This document shows, piece after piece, positions 25,306 through 38,609 of a DNA stretch of 64,000 nt. The stretch is taken from the NCBI GenBank assembly GCA_037178855.1, contig JASJZC010000006.1:5208001-5272000 (forward strand). The letters are read 5' to 3'. The notes under the pieces are model-generated. The model saw only the letters and a list, made by a program, of their open reading frames with translations. It searched no databases and was not told the origin of the DNA. Every line of letters begins with the position of its first letter. Positions within the stretch are counted from its first letter, which is position 1. The position numbers and the translations under genes were made by a program. The DNA is from Oscheius sp. JU75 (Eukaryota; Nematoda; Chromadorea; Rhabditida; Rhabditidae).

Positions 25306-26743
25306 GAGCACGGCTCTTTTTCGTCTTCATCTCCGCGCAAGAAACTAGCGAACGAAGACTAATCCTTCCGCGTGAGGATGTTCCCTTCTACTCGTAATTT
25401 GCATTAGTTTTTACTGGACAACCAGAGTCCTGCCGTCCAATTTCACCCCTCCGGATTACGAGTTCGTTTTCTCAATAAGGCTCGCCCCGTTTCCTTCTTA
25501 TTGCCTGCCATTAACATCTACGAACACCTATGATACCCTCTGAGCAACCTTTCCTTTCAGTTTTAATCTTGAGGCCACAGCTGGTCGAGCCAGTTTTTCC
25601 CAAAACATCAAAAGAGGGGTTTATTGCAGACACGTGTATACTTATGAAGCTTACCGCACAACGTTCTCGGGAGTTTTGAGATGGAAAACAGCAAAAACCA
25701 GGGCGATAAATACTGGGTATTTGTTTATGGGCGCTCTGATGAGATACGTTTTTTTTCGATGCTCGAGTAATTCAATATTTTTTACAGAATAACATACGCT
25801 TCTGTCTGTCAGTCAGTCTTCCATTTTTATTTGTTTTTTTGACACGATTCCAAGATCCGTCTTGAATTTCCATCAGAGCTCCAATGTGTTCCTCATGTCT
25901 CCCGTGCTGCTTTGATTGACGCGAATGACAGGGCATATGAGCGTATCAAATGGCCATTCGGCTGTTCCGTTCTCTGGAGAGAGACCACGAAACCGCCGGG
26001 AGTAGTTATTATGTGATACTTTTCTTTTTGGCGGTTCCTCTCTTGTCAGTCTCAAGATCTTATTAGAAGATGTATGTGGGACATGGCCCTGCGGCTAGAT
26101 TGAGGTTGTCACCAGGACGAAGCACTCTCTCGAAGAAAGAGTCAAATAGGAAAGAGAACGGCAGACAGAGATCGGGAGAACGACGAGTCCCCGATTAGGA
26201 AGAGAGTGATGGGTTTCTGGGAAGTTTCTAATGGAAAGTGTTACAATATATGCAAAAGGGCTAGTGACATGAGGACGGGTTCGAGCCTTGGTCAAAGAAC
26301 TAGTATGGTGTGGTAAAGACACAATATGACAGTCCGTCTGATGGATGAAGTAACAGACATACTGGATGCACTGGTACAGAGAGGCAACGATCCCGCAAGA
26401 TACAAATAAACAGCTCGTAAGATAGAAAACACGGTCAAAGGCACCGAGGTCGTTCTCTCAAACAACTTCCAAATGCTGGTACTGCTCGTCTCTCCTCCAA
26501 TATCTTTGATTAATACCTATACTTACCTCAAAAAAGCACATAAAATTTTCGTTCATCCGCCTAAGATTTTCGAGTCATCCTAATTCTCGTTCGATCCCAT
26601 CCACGTAATTACCAGTCTATCACCGTGTTGCAACAGCCCGAGAGGAGGCAAGACGTCTTGACCACGCCCTCCTAAGACACCTCAGGCTTTGCCTCTATTG
26701 CTCCCACCGTCTCTCTTCATCTAGTAGATCCATATTTCAGATA
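25306..26743. other. Divergent intergenic region before the ion channel
   Basis: No coding exon is recognised. The region is expected to hold promoters for the small minus-strand gene and the plus-strand channel. TTTCAG at 26735-26740 ends 3 nt before the channel ATG, a likely spliced-leader acceptor or the end of a 5' UTR intron. Confidence 0.55.
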
Positions 26744-29112
26744 ATGAGGTTTTTTCTGCTTCTAGCTGTAGGAACTGTAGCAGTGGAATACGACTGGAAT
26801 CCTCCGGAAGAAGTCGAAGAAGTTTTGCCGAAACGGAGGTGAGTCAGTTTTGCGGAGCCCATATAGTATGGGCGATCTAATAGACCTGCATGAACGTTCA
26901 CGCGATATCCGTTATAAGCAGCCAGGTGAAAATATCCTGGGTTGAGGCCGACTAAAAAATAACGAAACCTGTTCATTTGCAGTCCTTCATAGAAGGATCT
27001 ATTTATGTAGATGACATTTTCAGTTTGATTGCTTAGCAGCAGACCAATTGCCCTCCATGTGAGTGCTCCCTGTCATTTCCACTTAGCCATCCCGCCATCA
27101 CTGGCCAAGTAAATAAGTCCAGGAAGTTGCAGAGCGAATTATTTGAAAAGCACATGTGTCTGGGCTGCTTAGTCCTCATCCGGTGTGAAGTGGCCATAAA
27201 GTAGTGGAGGTCTTGGCTCTTGGCCCGAATAAAAAACGCCCTTCAATTAGGCTCAGGAAGTGGACTTTTCGGTTTCCTTGGCGCCAGACTTTGGGAGGGA
27301 TTCCAAATGTTTTCCTGGTGATTCCGTGGAGATAGAGCTTATCTGATGTGTCATTGGTCAAATGGACTAGGGAAGATAGGAAGTGCACTGAGGATCGGGA
27401 AGAAACATAAAAAGAATACCCGCATTGTCCAGGTACCACAATTGCACGAGAGATACTGACGTCATTGACAAGCTCCTAAATGGAACTGGCTATAACAAGT
27501 TTCGGATTCCAGGTGGTTCCTCATCTATTCTTCTTTCAATATTACACATTTAGAAGACGACGGGATGACCGTTTACGTCGAGATATGGATTCAGGCAATT
27601 ACATCTATTGACGAGTTAACCAATGACTTTGACATGGACATTTACATCACAGAGAAGTGGCTCGATCCTGCTCTGAACTTTGAGAAACTCTCGCCGTGCA
27701 AGGGTACGTTCTCATGAATTTTGCAACCTTTCGAGTGTAAACGGGTGAGGTAATTGCTCCGGGCTATCGGAAACTCATGGAGATGTTACACGAGGATTGT
27801 GGAGAGCAATAGAACACGAGACATCACTTCTCTCATTTTCAGGAAATCTCTCGCTGAACCACCAGGTCCTCGACCGTCTTTGGACGCCCAATAGTTGTTT
27901 CATCAACTCCAAAGTCGCTCAAATTCACGACTCTCCTTTCAGGTTCTTTTTTCTTAGATCTAATCATTTTAAATTCTAAACAGAAGCGTGTTCCTGATGC
28001 TGTTCCCCAACGGCACAGTCATGGTCAACTACAGAGTTCGCGTCAAAGGACCTTGTTCTCTAGAACTGAGTAATTTTCCATTGGATATCCAGACATGTGG
28101 TCTCGTCTATGAGAGGTGCTCCTTTCTTATTTCGTTGCTACGAACATGGTTCAGTTTCAACTACAATCGCCAGGAGGTCATGATGAAATGGGCGCCGATA
28201 GATGAGCCCGTCCAGAAGCTGGCAGAGATTGTGCTGCCCGATTTTGATCTCTTCAAGATCAAAGCAAAAGCTATGCAAGAGGTGACTTTTCTTTTAACAC
28301 AATTTAACTGAAGGCTCAGCCGTATCCAGCTGGAATGTGGGACGAGCTGCATGTGATCCTCATGTTTGAACGACGCTTCATTTGGTACTTCATGCAGGCA
28401 TATCTACCAACCTATTTAACCATTTTCATCAGGTAAGCTGTGCTTCTATTACCTACAACCTGTAGCCTGCACATTGAAGAATCCATTTTCAGCTGGGTCT
28501 CCTTCTCCCTCGGTCCTAAAGCCATTCCGGCCAGAACCATGCTCGGAGTAAATGCCCTACTAGCCATGATCTTCCAGTTCGGCAACATAATGAGAAATCT
28601 TCCGAGGGTCTCTTACATCAAAGCTATTGGTAAGTCACATTTGTAATCGAAAACAGAGAAGGGTTAGATGTGTGGATGCTCGTCTCAATGACATTCATCT
28701 TCTGTAGTCTACTCGAATTGGCTATTATCGGTTACAAGGTCAAAGGAGAAGACGCGGCAGCCGGGAAGGCAAAGAGTTCAACTCCGAAGATGAAAAAGGT
28801 GAGAATGGAAGAGAAACATAAAGACTGCCTCTCTACAGAAACAGAACAGCGACAGTTCACCCCAAGGAAGCTGTATTTTCGAGAGACGGTTCATGTTCCC
28901 GCCAGGCTGCAACAACAACAATTTTTACAAGTCCCAGGAACAGAAATGGCCCCCGGAGAGGATTGACTCCATTTCCAGTGTCGCCTTCCCGTTGACCTTC
29001 TTCATTTTCAATGTGAGTTGAGAAGAAGATCTGACTCAGTCTTTAGATTGTGTACTGGTCGTACTACTTGAATAGGAAGAAGGACATCTACGAAAAACTT
29101 CAAAACATGTGA
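26744..29112 (+). CDS. Cys-loop ligand-gated anion-type channel subunit
   Basis: Pentameric neurotransmitter-gated channel subunit. Exons: 26744-26838, 27433-27512, 27554-27703, 27843-27942, 27984-28115, 28155-28281, 28314-28432, 28493-28629, 28668-28798, 28839-29012, 29047-29112; 436 aa. A signal peptide ([14 protein letters not shown]) precedes the ligand-binding domain. The signature Cys-loop is [15 protein letters not shown], residues 166-180, with exactly 13 residues between the cysteines. M1 is about 244-268. M2 begins at the IPARTMLGV stretch (279-287), whose Pro-Ala-Arg marks anion-selective GABA/Gly/GluCl-like channels. M3 is about 314-338 and M4 about 398-422; the M3-M4 loop is short. 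It belongs among nematode lgc/ggr/GluCl-like subunits. The ligand cannot be told from sequence. The 594-bp first intron was searched for a missed exon without success. Confidence 0.88.
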
Positions 29113-29164
29113 TTTCCACGTACATATGGCAGTGTCTGGGTTGTATAAAGAATTCTGTGTCTTA

Positions 29165-29721
29165 CTAGGGAAGGGTTTTAGTTGCCCGCGGGATATCGAA
29201 ACGAGGTAGGTGTCATTCGAAAGGGCATCGAAAATTATGGTGTTTTCCAAAATTTCAGCTGCGGAATGGATGTCTGCTGTCCTCTGGAGCTTTTCCCGTT
29301 TCCAGCTTTTGAGCTGAATTTGCGCTCTTAGACTTGGATATCCAGTGCTTCTTTTAGCGCAAGCGACCAAGTGGTGCAGTGCTTAAGCGCTCCGCTGAAA
29401 AACTTTCGGTTTTTGGTTCGAATCCTCTCTTCGGAAAACTTTTTATCTACTCATTTCGAGAGTATTTAGCTTCTATCATTGCTTTTTTTTTACTGCTAAA
29501 AGCTAGAAAATCTTTATAGTCACTTGCGCTGAAAGAAGCACTGGATATCCAAGTCTAAGAGCGCAAACTCAGCTCAAAATTTGGAAACGGGAAAAGCTCC
29601 AGAGGACAGCAGACATCCATTCCGCAGCTGAAAATTTGGGAAACACCATCATTTTCGATGCCCTTTCGAATGACACCTACCTCGTTTCGATATCCCGCGG
29701 GCAACTAAAACCCTTCCCTAG
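29165..29721. mobile_element. 557-bp long-inverted-repeat (MITE-like) element
   Basis: The left arm, about 29165-29364, is nearly perfectly complementary to the right arm, about 29521-29721. The ends are CTAGGGAAGGG and CCCTTCCCTAG, flanked on both sides by TTA (29162-29164 and 29722-29724), a 3-bp target duplication like that of PIF/Harbinger transposons. There is no transposase ORF, so it is non-autonomous. The 156-bp loop contains a tRNA-like stretch. Transcription across it would give a roughly 200-bp double-stranded hairpin. Assignment to PIF/Harbinger rests on the TTA duplication only. Confidence 0.75.
29365..29432 (+). other. tRNA-like pol III promoter boxes in element loop
   Basis: A-box-like TGGTGCAGTGC at 29372-29382 (one mismatch to consensus) and a perfect B-box GGTTCGAATCC at 29415-29425 stand at tRNA spacing. 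The arms do not fold into a complete cloverleaf. It may be a captured tRNA fragment or a SINE head that could drive pol III transcription of the hairpin. Confidence 0.45.
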
Positions 29722-30440
29722 TTAGAGTCATCGTCATAGACAGGAGCATTGCATGTACTCAGAAAACGGATGTATAATCTTTTTATTAAAATCTCGTAAT
29801 CATTACAACATATTTAACGTGAAAAATGGGGACTGGTGTTGGTGTCGAGTTAAAACTTTAATCCATAAAACAGACAAATGCAAAAAGGGGAAGACTATGG
29901 TAAGAGCTTGTTGCTAAAGGCTGAAATCTACGCGGTTTTCGCTCCCGTGGCGAAATGAGAGGAGAAGAGATGGAATTTTGGGGGAAAGAAAACTTGAAAA
30001 CATTGCCAATCATCACAAGTGGAAGGGTTTCTTTTAAGCAACAAATGCAGGTCGGAAAATGCTTCAACCTTACCCTACAAAAAAACGACGGGGTGTGAGT
30101 GAAAAACCTAGGAGACAATAATTTCGCGCGCGCGAGAGAAGGAGAGAGTTTCGGTGCTACGAAAAAACTACTTTTTGAAAAACTTTTTTGAAAAAGAATC
30201 ATAGCACCGAGACCTTCGTTTTAACAACAAAAAGAGGGAGAAGAGTCTGGGAAAAAGTGAGCAGGATTGGACAGGCTGCCCCCGACCCGGTAAGAGTGGA
30301 CAGGTAGCCGCACAGAGTGGTTTTTAGAAGACGTAAAACAAATAAGCTGTCGCTCTAGTAAAATTATGGAACGGGAGGGAACAAACTAGGACTCTATAGA
30401 AGATCGGGACGATTTGATACTATCCTAGAGAGATTGGGTC

Positions 30441-33400
30441 CTATCGCTGACTCGTCGGCTTCTGGACGGGCTTGTCCTCGACGAATAGTTCAAAGTGGAC
30501 GAGACCAAGACGGGAGCTGATGTCGTGCTCGATGTTCAGGGCGTAGGCACGGCATTCAACCAGCACGAGCTTGTTGCGCGGCAGAGACGTGAACTTGACC
30601 ATCGCCTGAAAGATGATGGATTTTGAGACAGATCATAGTATGCCAGTAGTCTCGAAGTGTAATAGCTTCCTTGTAATTGGCAATTGTACAGAATTCTAAA
30701 GTAATTGCTCGAAATACTCTAGTTAGTTTCATAGTTTGTTTTGATTACAGTGTTCAGTTTCTGGGACATGTTGAAAATCACGTCCGTGTATTAGGCAAAA
30801 ACCAAAATTTTAATGTCACCCGAGACAGTTTCGGATTTTGAGTCGCAGAGCTCATGAAATCTGTTCTCATCGGTGAGTCATGATTTTACCACGATTTGGA
30901 AAGCTGATTTTGAGAGCAAAAGCTACGATTAGTTCTAACTTTTCCACGGAATTGGTTTCTGGCCATGGCAGCTGGTTCTCTCATAATTCTCATTGCGGAG
31001 ATAATAAAGCAAAAAGAATGAATGAAAAACTCACAATAGGCTGTTGGTAGTTGTCGACGAAGGTGTAGGGATAGTAGCGACCATCAATTCCAGACGTGGG
31101 GATGTACTTGACCTGTCCGATGTTTTCCCTATCCGGATCATTCTGAAGACATTGTTTTGTAAACGGAATCAGCAAAAAGAACTCACAGCTCCGTCGCAGT
31201 TCAAGGCGATGGATCCGGGCTTGTATCGGTTCGAGACCTCCTCCGGGACAGACTTGTTCTCGTAATCGACAGGCTCCCATCCGATCAGACGATTGAGCGA
31301 GAGGATGACACAGGGGGAGCCGGCCTTGTATCCGTACTGCTGCTTGGCTCCGCATTCCCTCTCGAAGACGCTCATGTCGAAGCGACAGGGCTTCTCTCCC
31401 TCGACAATCTGGCGGTTGGTGTCGGCATCGCCCTTGCAGTCGCGAGTTCCTTCCGACGAGTTGTAGCGGCTGAGGTAGTCGCGGATCTGGTCGACATACG
31501 GCTGCATCGTCTTCTCGTCGGCCAGATTGTACTTGATCAGGGTCGAATCGGGGTTTTCTTTCAGCCATGGCTGGTAGCCGACTCCTGAAATGAAAGGAAT
31601 TAGTACCATTTTGTGCCGCTTCTCTGCCTCTGTCTCTCTCCCACTATCCAACACCTCCTGCAATAGCTACCAATACTTGCAACACTGATAAGTCATCTCA
31701 CTCCCTGTCTGCTCCTCTCTATCAGGCAAACAATAAAAACCTAGGAGAACGCGAGTTTCCTACGTTGTATGACGCATTTTCTCTCTCGCTTCGAGGGAGA
31801 TAAGAGCTTCAACAATTGATTGCGCGATCATTTTCCACTTGAAAAATTTGTTTTAGGAGCAAAAACCAACAGCGCTTCTCGCAACACAATGGCAACACAG
31901 TTTGCTTTCGGGATCGTCAGTAGGGAATTAGGAGTTTCGTCTCTCCGGAAATCGATGGGCAGATGTCTCTCTTAAAATGTGTGTGACAACGTCCTCTTCC
32001 CGCCTCTTCCAAATCTGGGAAACAGGGAAATAGCTTCCGGAATGTTCCCTCGATCTAAAGGACTTGGACGACGACGACGGCAGCCCGAAATTTATTTGAT
32101 ATCCGCTCAAGTGCAAACAGAGCTCGGGCTCCGAATGTGAAGTTAGCATCAACATGAACAAATACACTCTAGACGCACACCTAGGTACCTACTGACAGAA
32201 AGAGAGAACTCAGACCCCTCCAGAGCCTACTTCAATGCTCGCAATTATGGCAGCTTTAAATGGGCAGCCGCTTTTACGAGAGCAGCCCCGGGCTTCGAGA
32301 GTCTCGAATTATTCAGCACATGGCAACAATCCCTCGGAACATCAATCATCGAGCATTGATCGAGTTGAAACGAGAAACGGAGATGACCTTTAATGGTCAT
32401 GTCTCATGACACGGGTTGAGATAGATCGTCGACCGGTCGACGAGCGGTTGACTGCCCGGTTCGAAGAGTATCAGCTGTTTATTGAAATAGTAAAGAGTGT
32501 CATTGAGGGAATTTGTTTTGTCTACTCTGTTCATACAATTAACGAGTCCTCAACGCGAAAAAACGAAATAATTTTTGTGACTATGATTATTCGCAACCGA
32601 CAATGCGCTAAATCGGCCTGAACTAACAATGTAGGGGCTACTGGTGTCTATAGCTCGTGCCAAATTTCATCTTGCGTATTTTTCAGTTACGCGAAATTGC
32701 GTTTCAAAGGGCAGTAATACAAAAATGCGAAATTTGCGTCAAGCACTCCCATCTTCTGTCTCTGGCAACCCCAGACTAACAATTGTCTTTCAGGTGCAAA
32801 GAGGCTCACATTTCGTCCTCTTCCTCTCTAGCTACTGTTTGCCGTGATTTTGTTCTCGTTTGAACACAAACAGACGCGAAAGGGGTTTCGGTCCCCTCTC
32901 TGGCAGCATCCGGTAATTTGCTTTTGCGCGCGTCATGAAATGGGTCCCGGGTCCCCGGACAAATCGACCCATGGAAGCGGCGGAGAGTTCAGCTCAATTG
33001 AAGAAATGTGGGTCAACAGAACGACGATGTGACGCAAGTGGCATCATGAATGCACCCGGCAAACAGATCCGTCACACTTTTTCAGACTCTTTCAGCTCAT
33101 TTCTGAGCTACTGGGTCAACCCGAGACTAGACGCATACTGCGGGGGAGGTAAGCGGATTAGAGAAGAAGAGACTTCGGAGTGAAAAATGAGTGTAAATAG
33201 ACAAACCGGGATTGATTCCGATGATGGTACCCTTTCCGTAGAAACGCGGCACTTTGTCGTCTAAGGTGTTGAGGAATATCGCTAAACAGGCAATCCAGAA
33301 GGCGGCCAAAAAGGCGTAGAAGATGATGTAAAAGCCGGTGATTTGACCTGCAAAAGGATTTTTAATTTTACCACAATTGATTGTCAAAGTTTTTGTTGCA

Positions 33401-34083
33401 GAAGTTTGCTTTTTTAGAGTTTTGCAAGAGAAATTGCTTGAAATTTTATTTTGAAAATTCCACACTGATTAAACGCATAAGGTTTTGAAGAAATCCCAGA
33501 AAACAGTTGGTACTGTGAATTTCTCTTATTGAAAAGCCTGAAATGAAAAAAAAGGACTCACACCACGACTTGGCGGTTCTGCCTAGCACTGTTCCGCGAT
33601 CCTTGTTGTAGAGGAACTTGCTGAAGGTATCATCGTAGTCGGGGACCTGACGTGCTTGTCCATTCATCAGCTGAAAATTACTTTTGTTGTAAAAAAAAAA
33701 AAGAGGTAAAGTGGGTAAACGGGAGCCATCTGCCAGCCTTCTGAGACTGAATTAGTCATGATCATCCCGGGGACAACATGTATATGCATAGAAAATGTCT
33801 GACTCTTTGCGGAGCGTCAACTGCGGGTAAGAAGGTGATTTTTGCCCTGGGGGCATCAAATTAGGCGATAAAAATAGAACTGGAACGGCCTATCTTTTCC
33901 CTATATCGGAAATGCAATAGGGGTCTCATCTCGCACTCTTCTACCCCAAAAGAGAGAGGAATTTGATTAGAATTCAATGGCGAATTGTTCCCTATTCAAT
34001 AGACCGTCTCTGGGTCATAAAACGAAAAAAAAAGTTGAACTTACAGTGGCATTCTCCTCGATGGCATTATTTCCCTTGGCCAT
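30441..34083 (-). CDS. nkb-1: Na+/K+-ATPase beta subunit
   Basis: Obligate glycoprotein partner of the Na,K-ATPase alpha subunit, needed for its folding and plasma-membrane delivery. Exons, transcript order: 34083-34045, 33670-33562, 33347-33207, 31584-31187, 31142-31035, 30605-30441; 319 aa, near the usual 300-320. The short N-terminal cytoplasmic tail contains [12 protein letters not shown] single membrane segment lies at about 54-77 (type II). The ectodomain holds six conserved cysteines, including RDCKGD, KPCRFD, RECGAK, SPCVIL, LNCDGA and VECRAY, plus Asn-glycosylation sites NSS and NKS. The exon 2 donor choice (TGG T|GTGAGT) is set by the reading frame of the next exon. The 1.6-kb third intron contains nothing recognised. 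Which nematode paralogue (nkb-1, -2 or -3) this matches is a guess. Confidence 0.93.
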
Positions 34084-37000
34084 GGTGCTCTGAGAGGACT
34101 GCCGGAGTACTTGTGGTACAGCAGACGGAAGGGACACCAGCCGTTTACCCTAATGAGAACACTGCTCGACGGTCTGTCGGTCGAACGAACTGAAAACAAA
34201 ATCTTGAGCTATTATATGAGATGGAGAGAATGGGAGAAGGAAGAAATGCAAGGAAACTAAACTTTACTTTATTTTTGCGGCAAATTGATTTGAAAAAGTA
34301 TACGATTGCGTACAAAGTTTCTCTCGTCACCAATAAAATACGTACGTAAATACGCATTTTGATACCAACTCGTTAAAAACTGCAATGCACTCGCATTTAG
34401 CTATACATCAGTTCCTTTTGTGTTTAAAATCAGCCGTCAGAAGAAGGAAAATAATAGGACTAAACTGTCAAGATAAGACCCCTCCCCACTATCAATAATC
34501 AATAAGAACAGACTGTGTTGCAAAGGCTTCCGTGAAGACGAGATCAATAAAGATGATATGATCCGCCCTCGCGGTACAGTAACGAAAATAGCTTGAAAAG
34601 TGGATAGGTAAACACGCATAAGACGTCATGGATCGAACATGAGGAACGGTGGAAAAAGTCTACTAGGCTGCGATGGACCCCACAGACCACAAGGGCTTCT
34701 TATCGCCATCGCTGCCGTTTTTATGGGGTGCTGGAATCCTCTCTCTCTCTCCCTGGGCCAAAAGACAGCGGAAAGAATAACTAGGGAGATAAAATGAGGA
34801 GAGGAGGAGCCAGGCAGAGGACACTAATGACTCAACGAGACAGTAACACGGGCGAGAGTGGGTTTGTCATGGACTGCAGGCTTTTTGAATGTCTGGATCT
34901 GGAGACATGGTCAAAAAACCAATACAGAGCATATGAGATTCTACGAGAACGATTTTCTCTCCACATATGATAATCGACAAAGAGAAAGACTCTCGGACAA
35001 GTATTAGAGAGGTTGTAAAAAAGCTGGAACACTTAGGAAAAGGACAACGAGGTCGAGATAACGTAAGACTTAATATTGAATGTGTGATAGTTTTTAAAGA
35101 AGGAATAGAAGAAAGACTGACGAGCAATGGGTTTGGAGAAGAAATGTGGTTCCGATTACTTGTTGAATTTCAAAGGAGAGAATAGAAGTCCTCGGGTTGC
35201 CCCGGTAAAATGACAGTCTGGCGCTCATTTAGAAGCTCTAAAACAAACATTTGTGAAAGGGAGAGAGAACACAGCAGAGTGCGCAACTTCTCTTTTTCTC
35301 TTTCTCTCTCTCAAATCGATGTGGCAGCCTCAATAGAATTACTACTCCTCCCGGTGTCCGCCATCGGCTTCAGAGGAGAAAGAGGCGAGGGCAATTCATA
35401 AAATAAACATAGCGCCTGAAAACTACTGCCAAATCGGGTCATTTAGTGGAACCGAGACTTTTTGGAAGGTAACTACGTCACACAGGGGCACTCTGGAATC
35501 AATAAAAGCTCAACAGGGCGGGTGGAGCGCTTGAATGGCCGGCGGGACGAGCAACTGGCAGGATCTACTCGAATTTCAGGGATTCTTGAAGAGGAGAGAG
35601 CTCTTCAAGAAGGTCAGAGAGAGAGAGACTTTTCTTCTTATTGGAGTCCTTAGGGCTCAGGACAATATTGTTTTCCGGCTTCTACATAATCCGATTCGTT
35701 CGGATTTGATCTTGTGAGATATTGTGGCATTCAAGGAACTGAAATTGTGAAGAATGGGACGATGCGCAACAGAACTGCGCGGTACGACTCTAAAGTAAAA
35801 GTCTGCGAGACCGATTAGAAGTTCTAAAAACCTAAAGTTATGGCCGGAATAGCAAAAACTGTACAGAAAAGTAGCTGGGAAATAGACCGCTGAGGCTGTG
35901 CTGCCGTTTTGCCGAGACGAACAGCTGCTCAGCCTGAGAGAGAGAAAAGAGTGAGAGCACGTCACAAAAATTGCCTTGACGTATAGAGTTCACGGGGGTC
36001 CATCTTCCAAAATATCTGCCCTGGCCAGGATTTATCGTTCTCTCAGCTGTTCTCTTCTAACCGATGTTCAGAGAAAAGGCGTCATTTCACGTCACGAGAG
36101 CATCCAGAGACTGAACTGGACGGTTCGGAACTTTTTTGGTGCAGCAAAAGTCAAGAATTTTTCTGTCACTCCTCTAAACTGTGAGTACTCATCGGAAACA
36201 AAAGAAGAAACGATCCTAGTTCTTTGCGAACAAGAGAAAGACCAAGAGTAAGACGCGTAATAGATCCGTGTTCACTTGTCAGACTGCCATCCGAAGGATC
36301 ATCAAAGAGTGGAAAGGGGGTAGTAAGATAACAAGGATACAGAGAGGGCAACAGACGCCAGCAGCAGCACAGAGCAACTGATAACTTCTATTGGTTCACT
36401 AGCCGGCTCACCCGAAGAGAGAGGGCTTTTCAGTACAGATCTTGATGACAATGAGATTGTTTAAAAGAATAACCATTCTATCTGTTCCAAACCCGAATAA
36501 CGCTCCGATCTGTGATCCAAAATGTTTTTTCTCTGTGGGGCCGCGGCTGCCAACATTGGGGACGATTCAATAAAGCAATTTCGAACGCCGTTGGTTCTGA
36601 AATGGTTTCAAGAAAACCAATGGCGTACGGGCGAGACTGGATAGAAGTAAAAGTCAATGTGTAGTGAGGCGTAGAGGCATCAATTGCTGTCCCGTCGGCC
36701 CCCGACAGGTAATATGATAAAGGCAAAAGATACTCTGTTGTGCTTGTTATCATAGCCAGCTGTGTGCTGGAGACAAGAAGCAACAGCAGAGATCCCTTAA
36801 ACAACTACAAATGAATAAGAAAGACGTAGTTTGTCGCCATCAGCTCCTGATCCGGAAATGGCCATAATTCGATGCAGCTCTGACGTCGAACTTCTCTTAT
36901 CTCAAAAAGCCAGTTGCAAAAGGCCAGTGGCACCACAGGAATTTTTCTGCTGAATTCAAGTGAACAAGATCACGTTGAGAATAAAAATGAAGAAGGTTCA

Positions 37001-38589
37001 GGCTGTGACAATGATCATCAAATGTTTCAAAAAGGGCTTTGGTATGAGAGATGGGATAAAGGGATGTGACCGTAAATATCACAGGCGGTTCCTCTCTTTC
37101 TGGCCTGGCCACGCCGTCCATCAATTTCCCGCACTGTCGCTTCTCGGCCCAATCATTCGATCAGCGGCTTCATCAGCATTTCACACACACTAATATGTGT
37201 CGAAACGAATTTAGAACGGACCGGAAGTGACTAATAGATTTTACAAAATAGACCAATTCAGAGGTGCATAGTACCAGCCATATTCCGTTAATTGGAGAGG
37301 TACGGATCGGCTGGCGATAATACTCGGGTAGAGATCATAGAACGTGGATTCTGCGAAATGCTGGGATGACATGTTTGCAAAGGAAAGTTGACTGTCAAAG
37401 AACCACGAGACTCTTGGTCAGTTTGTAATAGCAAATGCCCAAAAAGGACAGCCTCTGGGATCAAAACACGGGGAATACCAACTGAATCAATTTGATGTAT
37501 ACGGACATCAGAGATTGGTTGCCAAAGTGATTGGAAAGGGGCAAAGATGGCCAGGTACTGACGGAGCCCGTAGCCGAACGATCAAATTACGCCGAGAGCG
37601 CAGCGCAACGGGGAAAATAAAGTCGCGAGTATTTTGCCTAGTCGAGAGAATGGAGCGGGAGACTTCCGTCCCCAGCCACCACAGCTGCCGACATGTGCTT
37701 ACTATTATAAACAGCGGGCAAGAGAGTCTTCACAAAGAGGGAGAGAGAGGAGCACATGGAAGAATTGATTCAGGTAAATAGAGATTTCTGTCAGTCTGTC
37801 TCTCTTGACCTGTCCCGAGATGATAGAGGAAGCCGGTGAAGATAGCTGCGAAAGTTCTTGAGTTTCGAGTGGTTGAGGCTATGTTCTGTGCGCAAACACG
37901 ACCTTGGCAGAGGAGAAAGATTGAGAGTGGTGGAAATGACAGGCAGGAAGAACGGAAATAGAGACATTACTGGGTCCGGCTGTCGGAACTGTGACCTAAA
38001 GGTGGGCGGGGCAAACTGTGTCTGTGTGGGGAATCCCCCAAAATGGATTGTATTGCAAGAAGATCTTAGTTTTTCTCATCATTAGTAGCGGTTTCGACGT
38101 TGCTATGAGGCCACAAAATTACGTGAAAACTCGCGAGAGAACGGCTAACGTCGTATAATAGAGACATGTGAAGAGCCAATAATGTTGATCTTCTACTAAG
38201 ACTTTTTACTGGGAAACAAACAAATGTGCCGCGTCAGCGTCAATTAGAAGAAGAGTAGTTTTAAAATAATGAGACCGAAAAGGGCCCCTGGCTATTTCAA
38301 GACTGGACTGAGGGCGGATCGTAATAAATACGAGATGATGTCAGTTTTGAGAAAGTCCAATCTGTCGAGGACAGCTGGGAGACTATAAACACTGCTCTGA
38401 TTTCAAAATGGCGGATGAGTAAGTGACCAGAAGGTCCTTTGTTAACTGGAATGAATGTTGTGAAATGCGTGAGGGAAAACAAAGCTGGTCAACGAAGAAA
38501 TGACGGAGCACAAAAAGAGTCTGGTAGTAGAAACTGCCGTCGATTGTGACACTTTTTCGGCGCCTTCTGGAGTGAGGGACTTGAGTCGA

Positions 38590-38609
38590 AAGAGAGAGAG
38601 AGAGAGAGA
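38590..38609. repeat. (GA)n microsatellite
   Basis: A run of GA dinucleotides inside the gene-poor, purine-rich region. Confidence 0.85.

Larger units (their letters stand above)
29113..30440. other. Convergent 3' region with an inserted element
   Basis: The channel gene and the Na,K-ATPase beta gene converge here. The inverted-repeat element at 29165-29721 begins 52 bp past the channel stop codon, probably within its 3' UTR. The rest holds no convincing ORF. Minus-strand AATAAA at 29786-29781 could end the beta-subunit transcript. Confidence 0.55.

Noticed and set aside
27176-27439. 87-codon minus-strand ORF in the channel gene
   Set aside because: It spans the first intron and the start of exon 2 on the opposite strand, with no splice or codon support.
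36478-36804. Minus-strand ORF with a signal-peptide-like start
   Set aside because: The apparent start is TTG, not ATG, and no upstream exon with an ATG can be joined at a plausible intron length.
38590-38609. Possible CRISPR-like or satellite repeat
   Set aside because: It is only a GA dinucleotide run; no spaced repeats of CRISPR type occur anywhere in the window.
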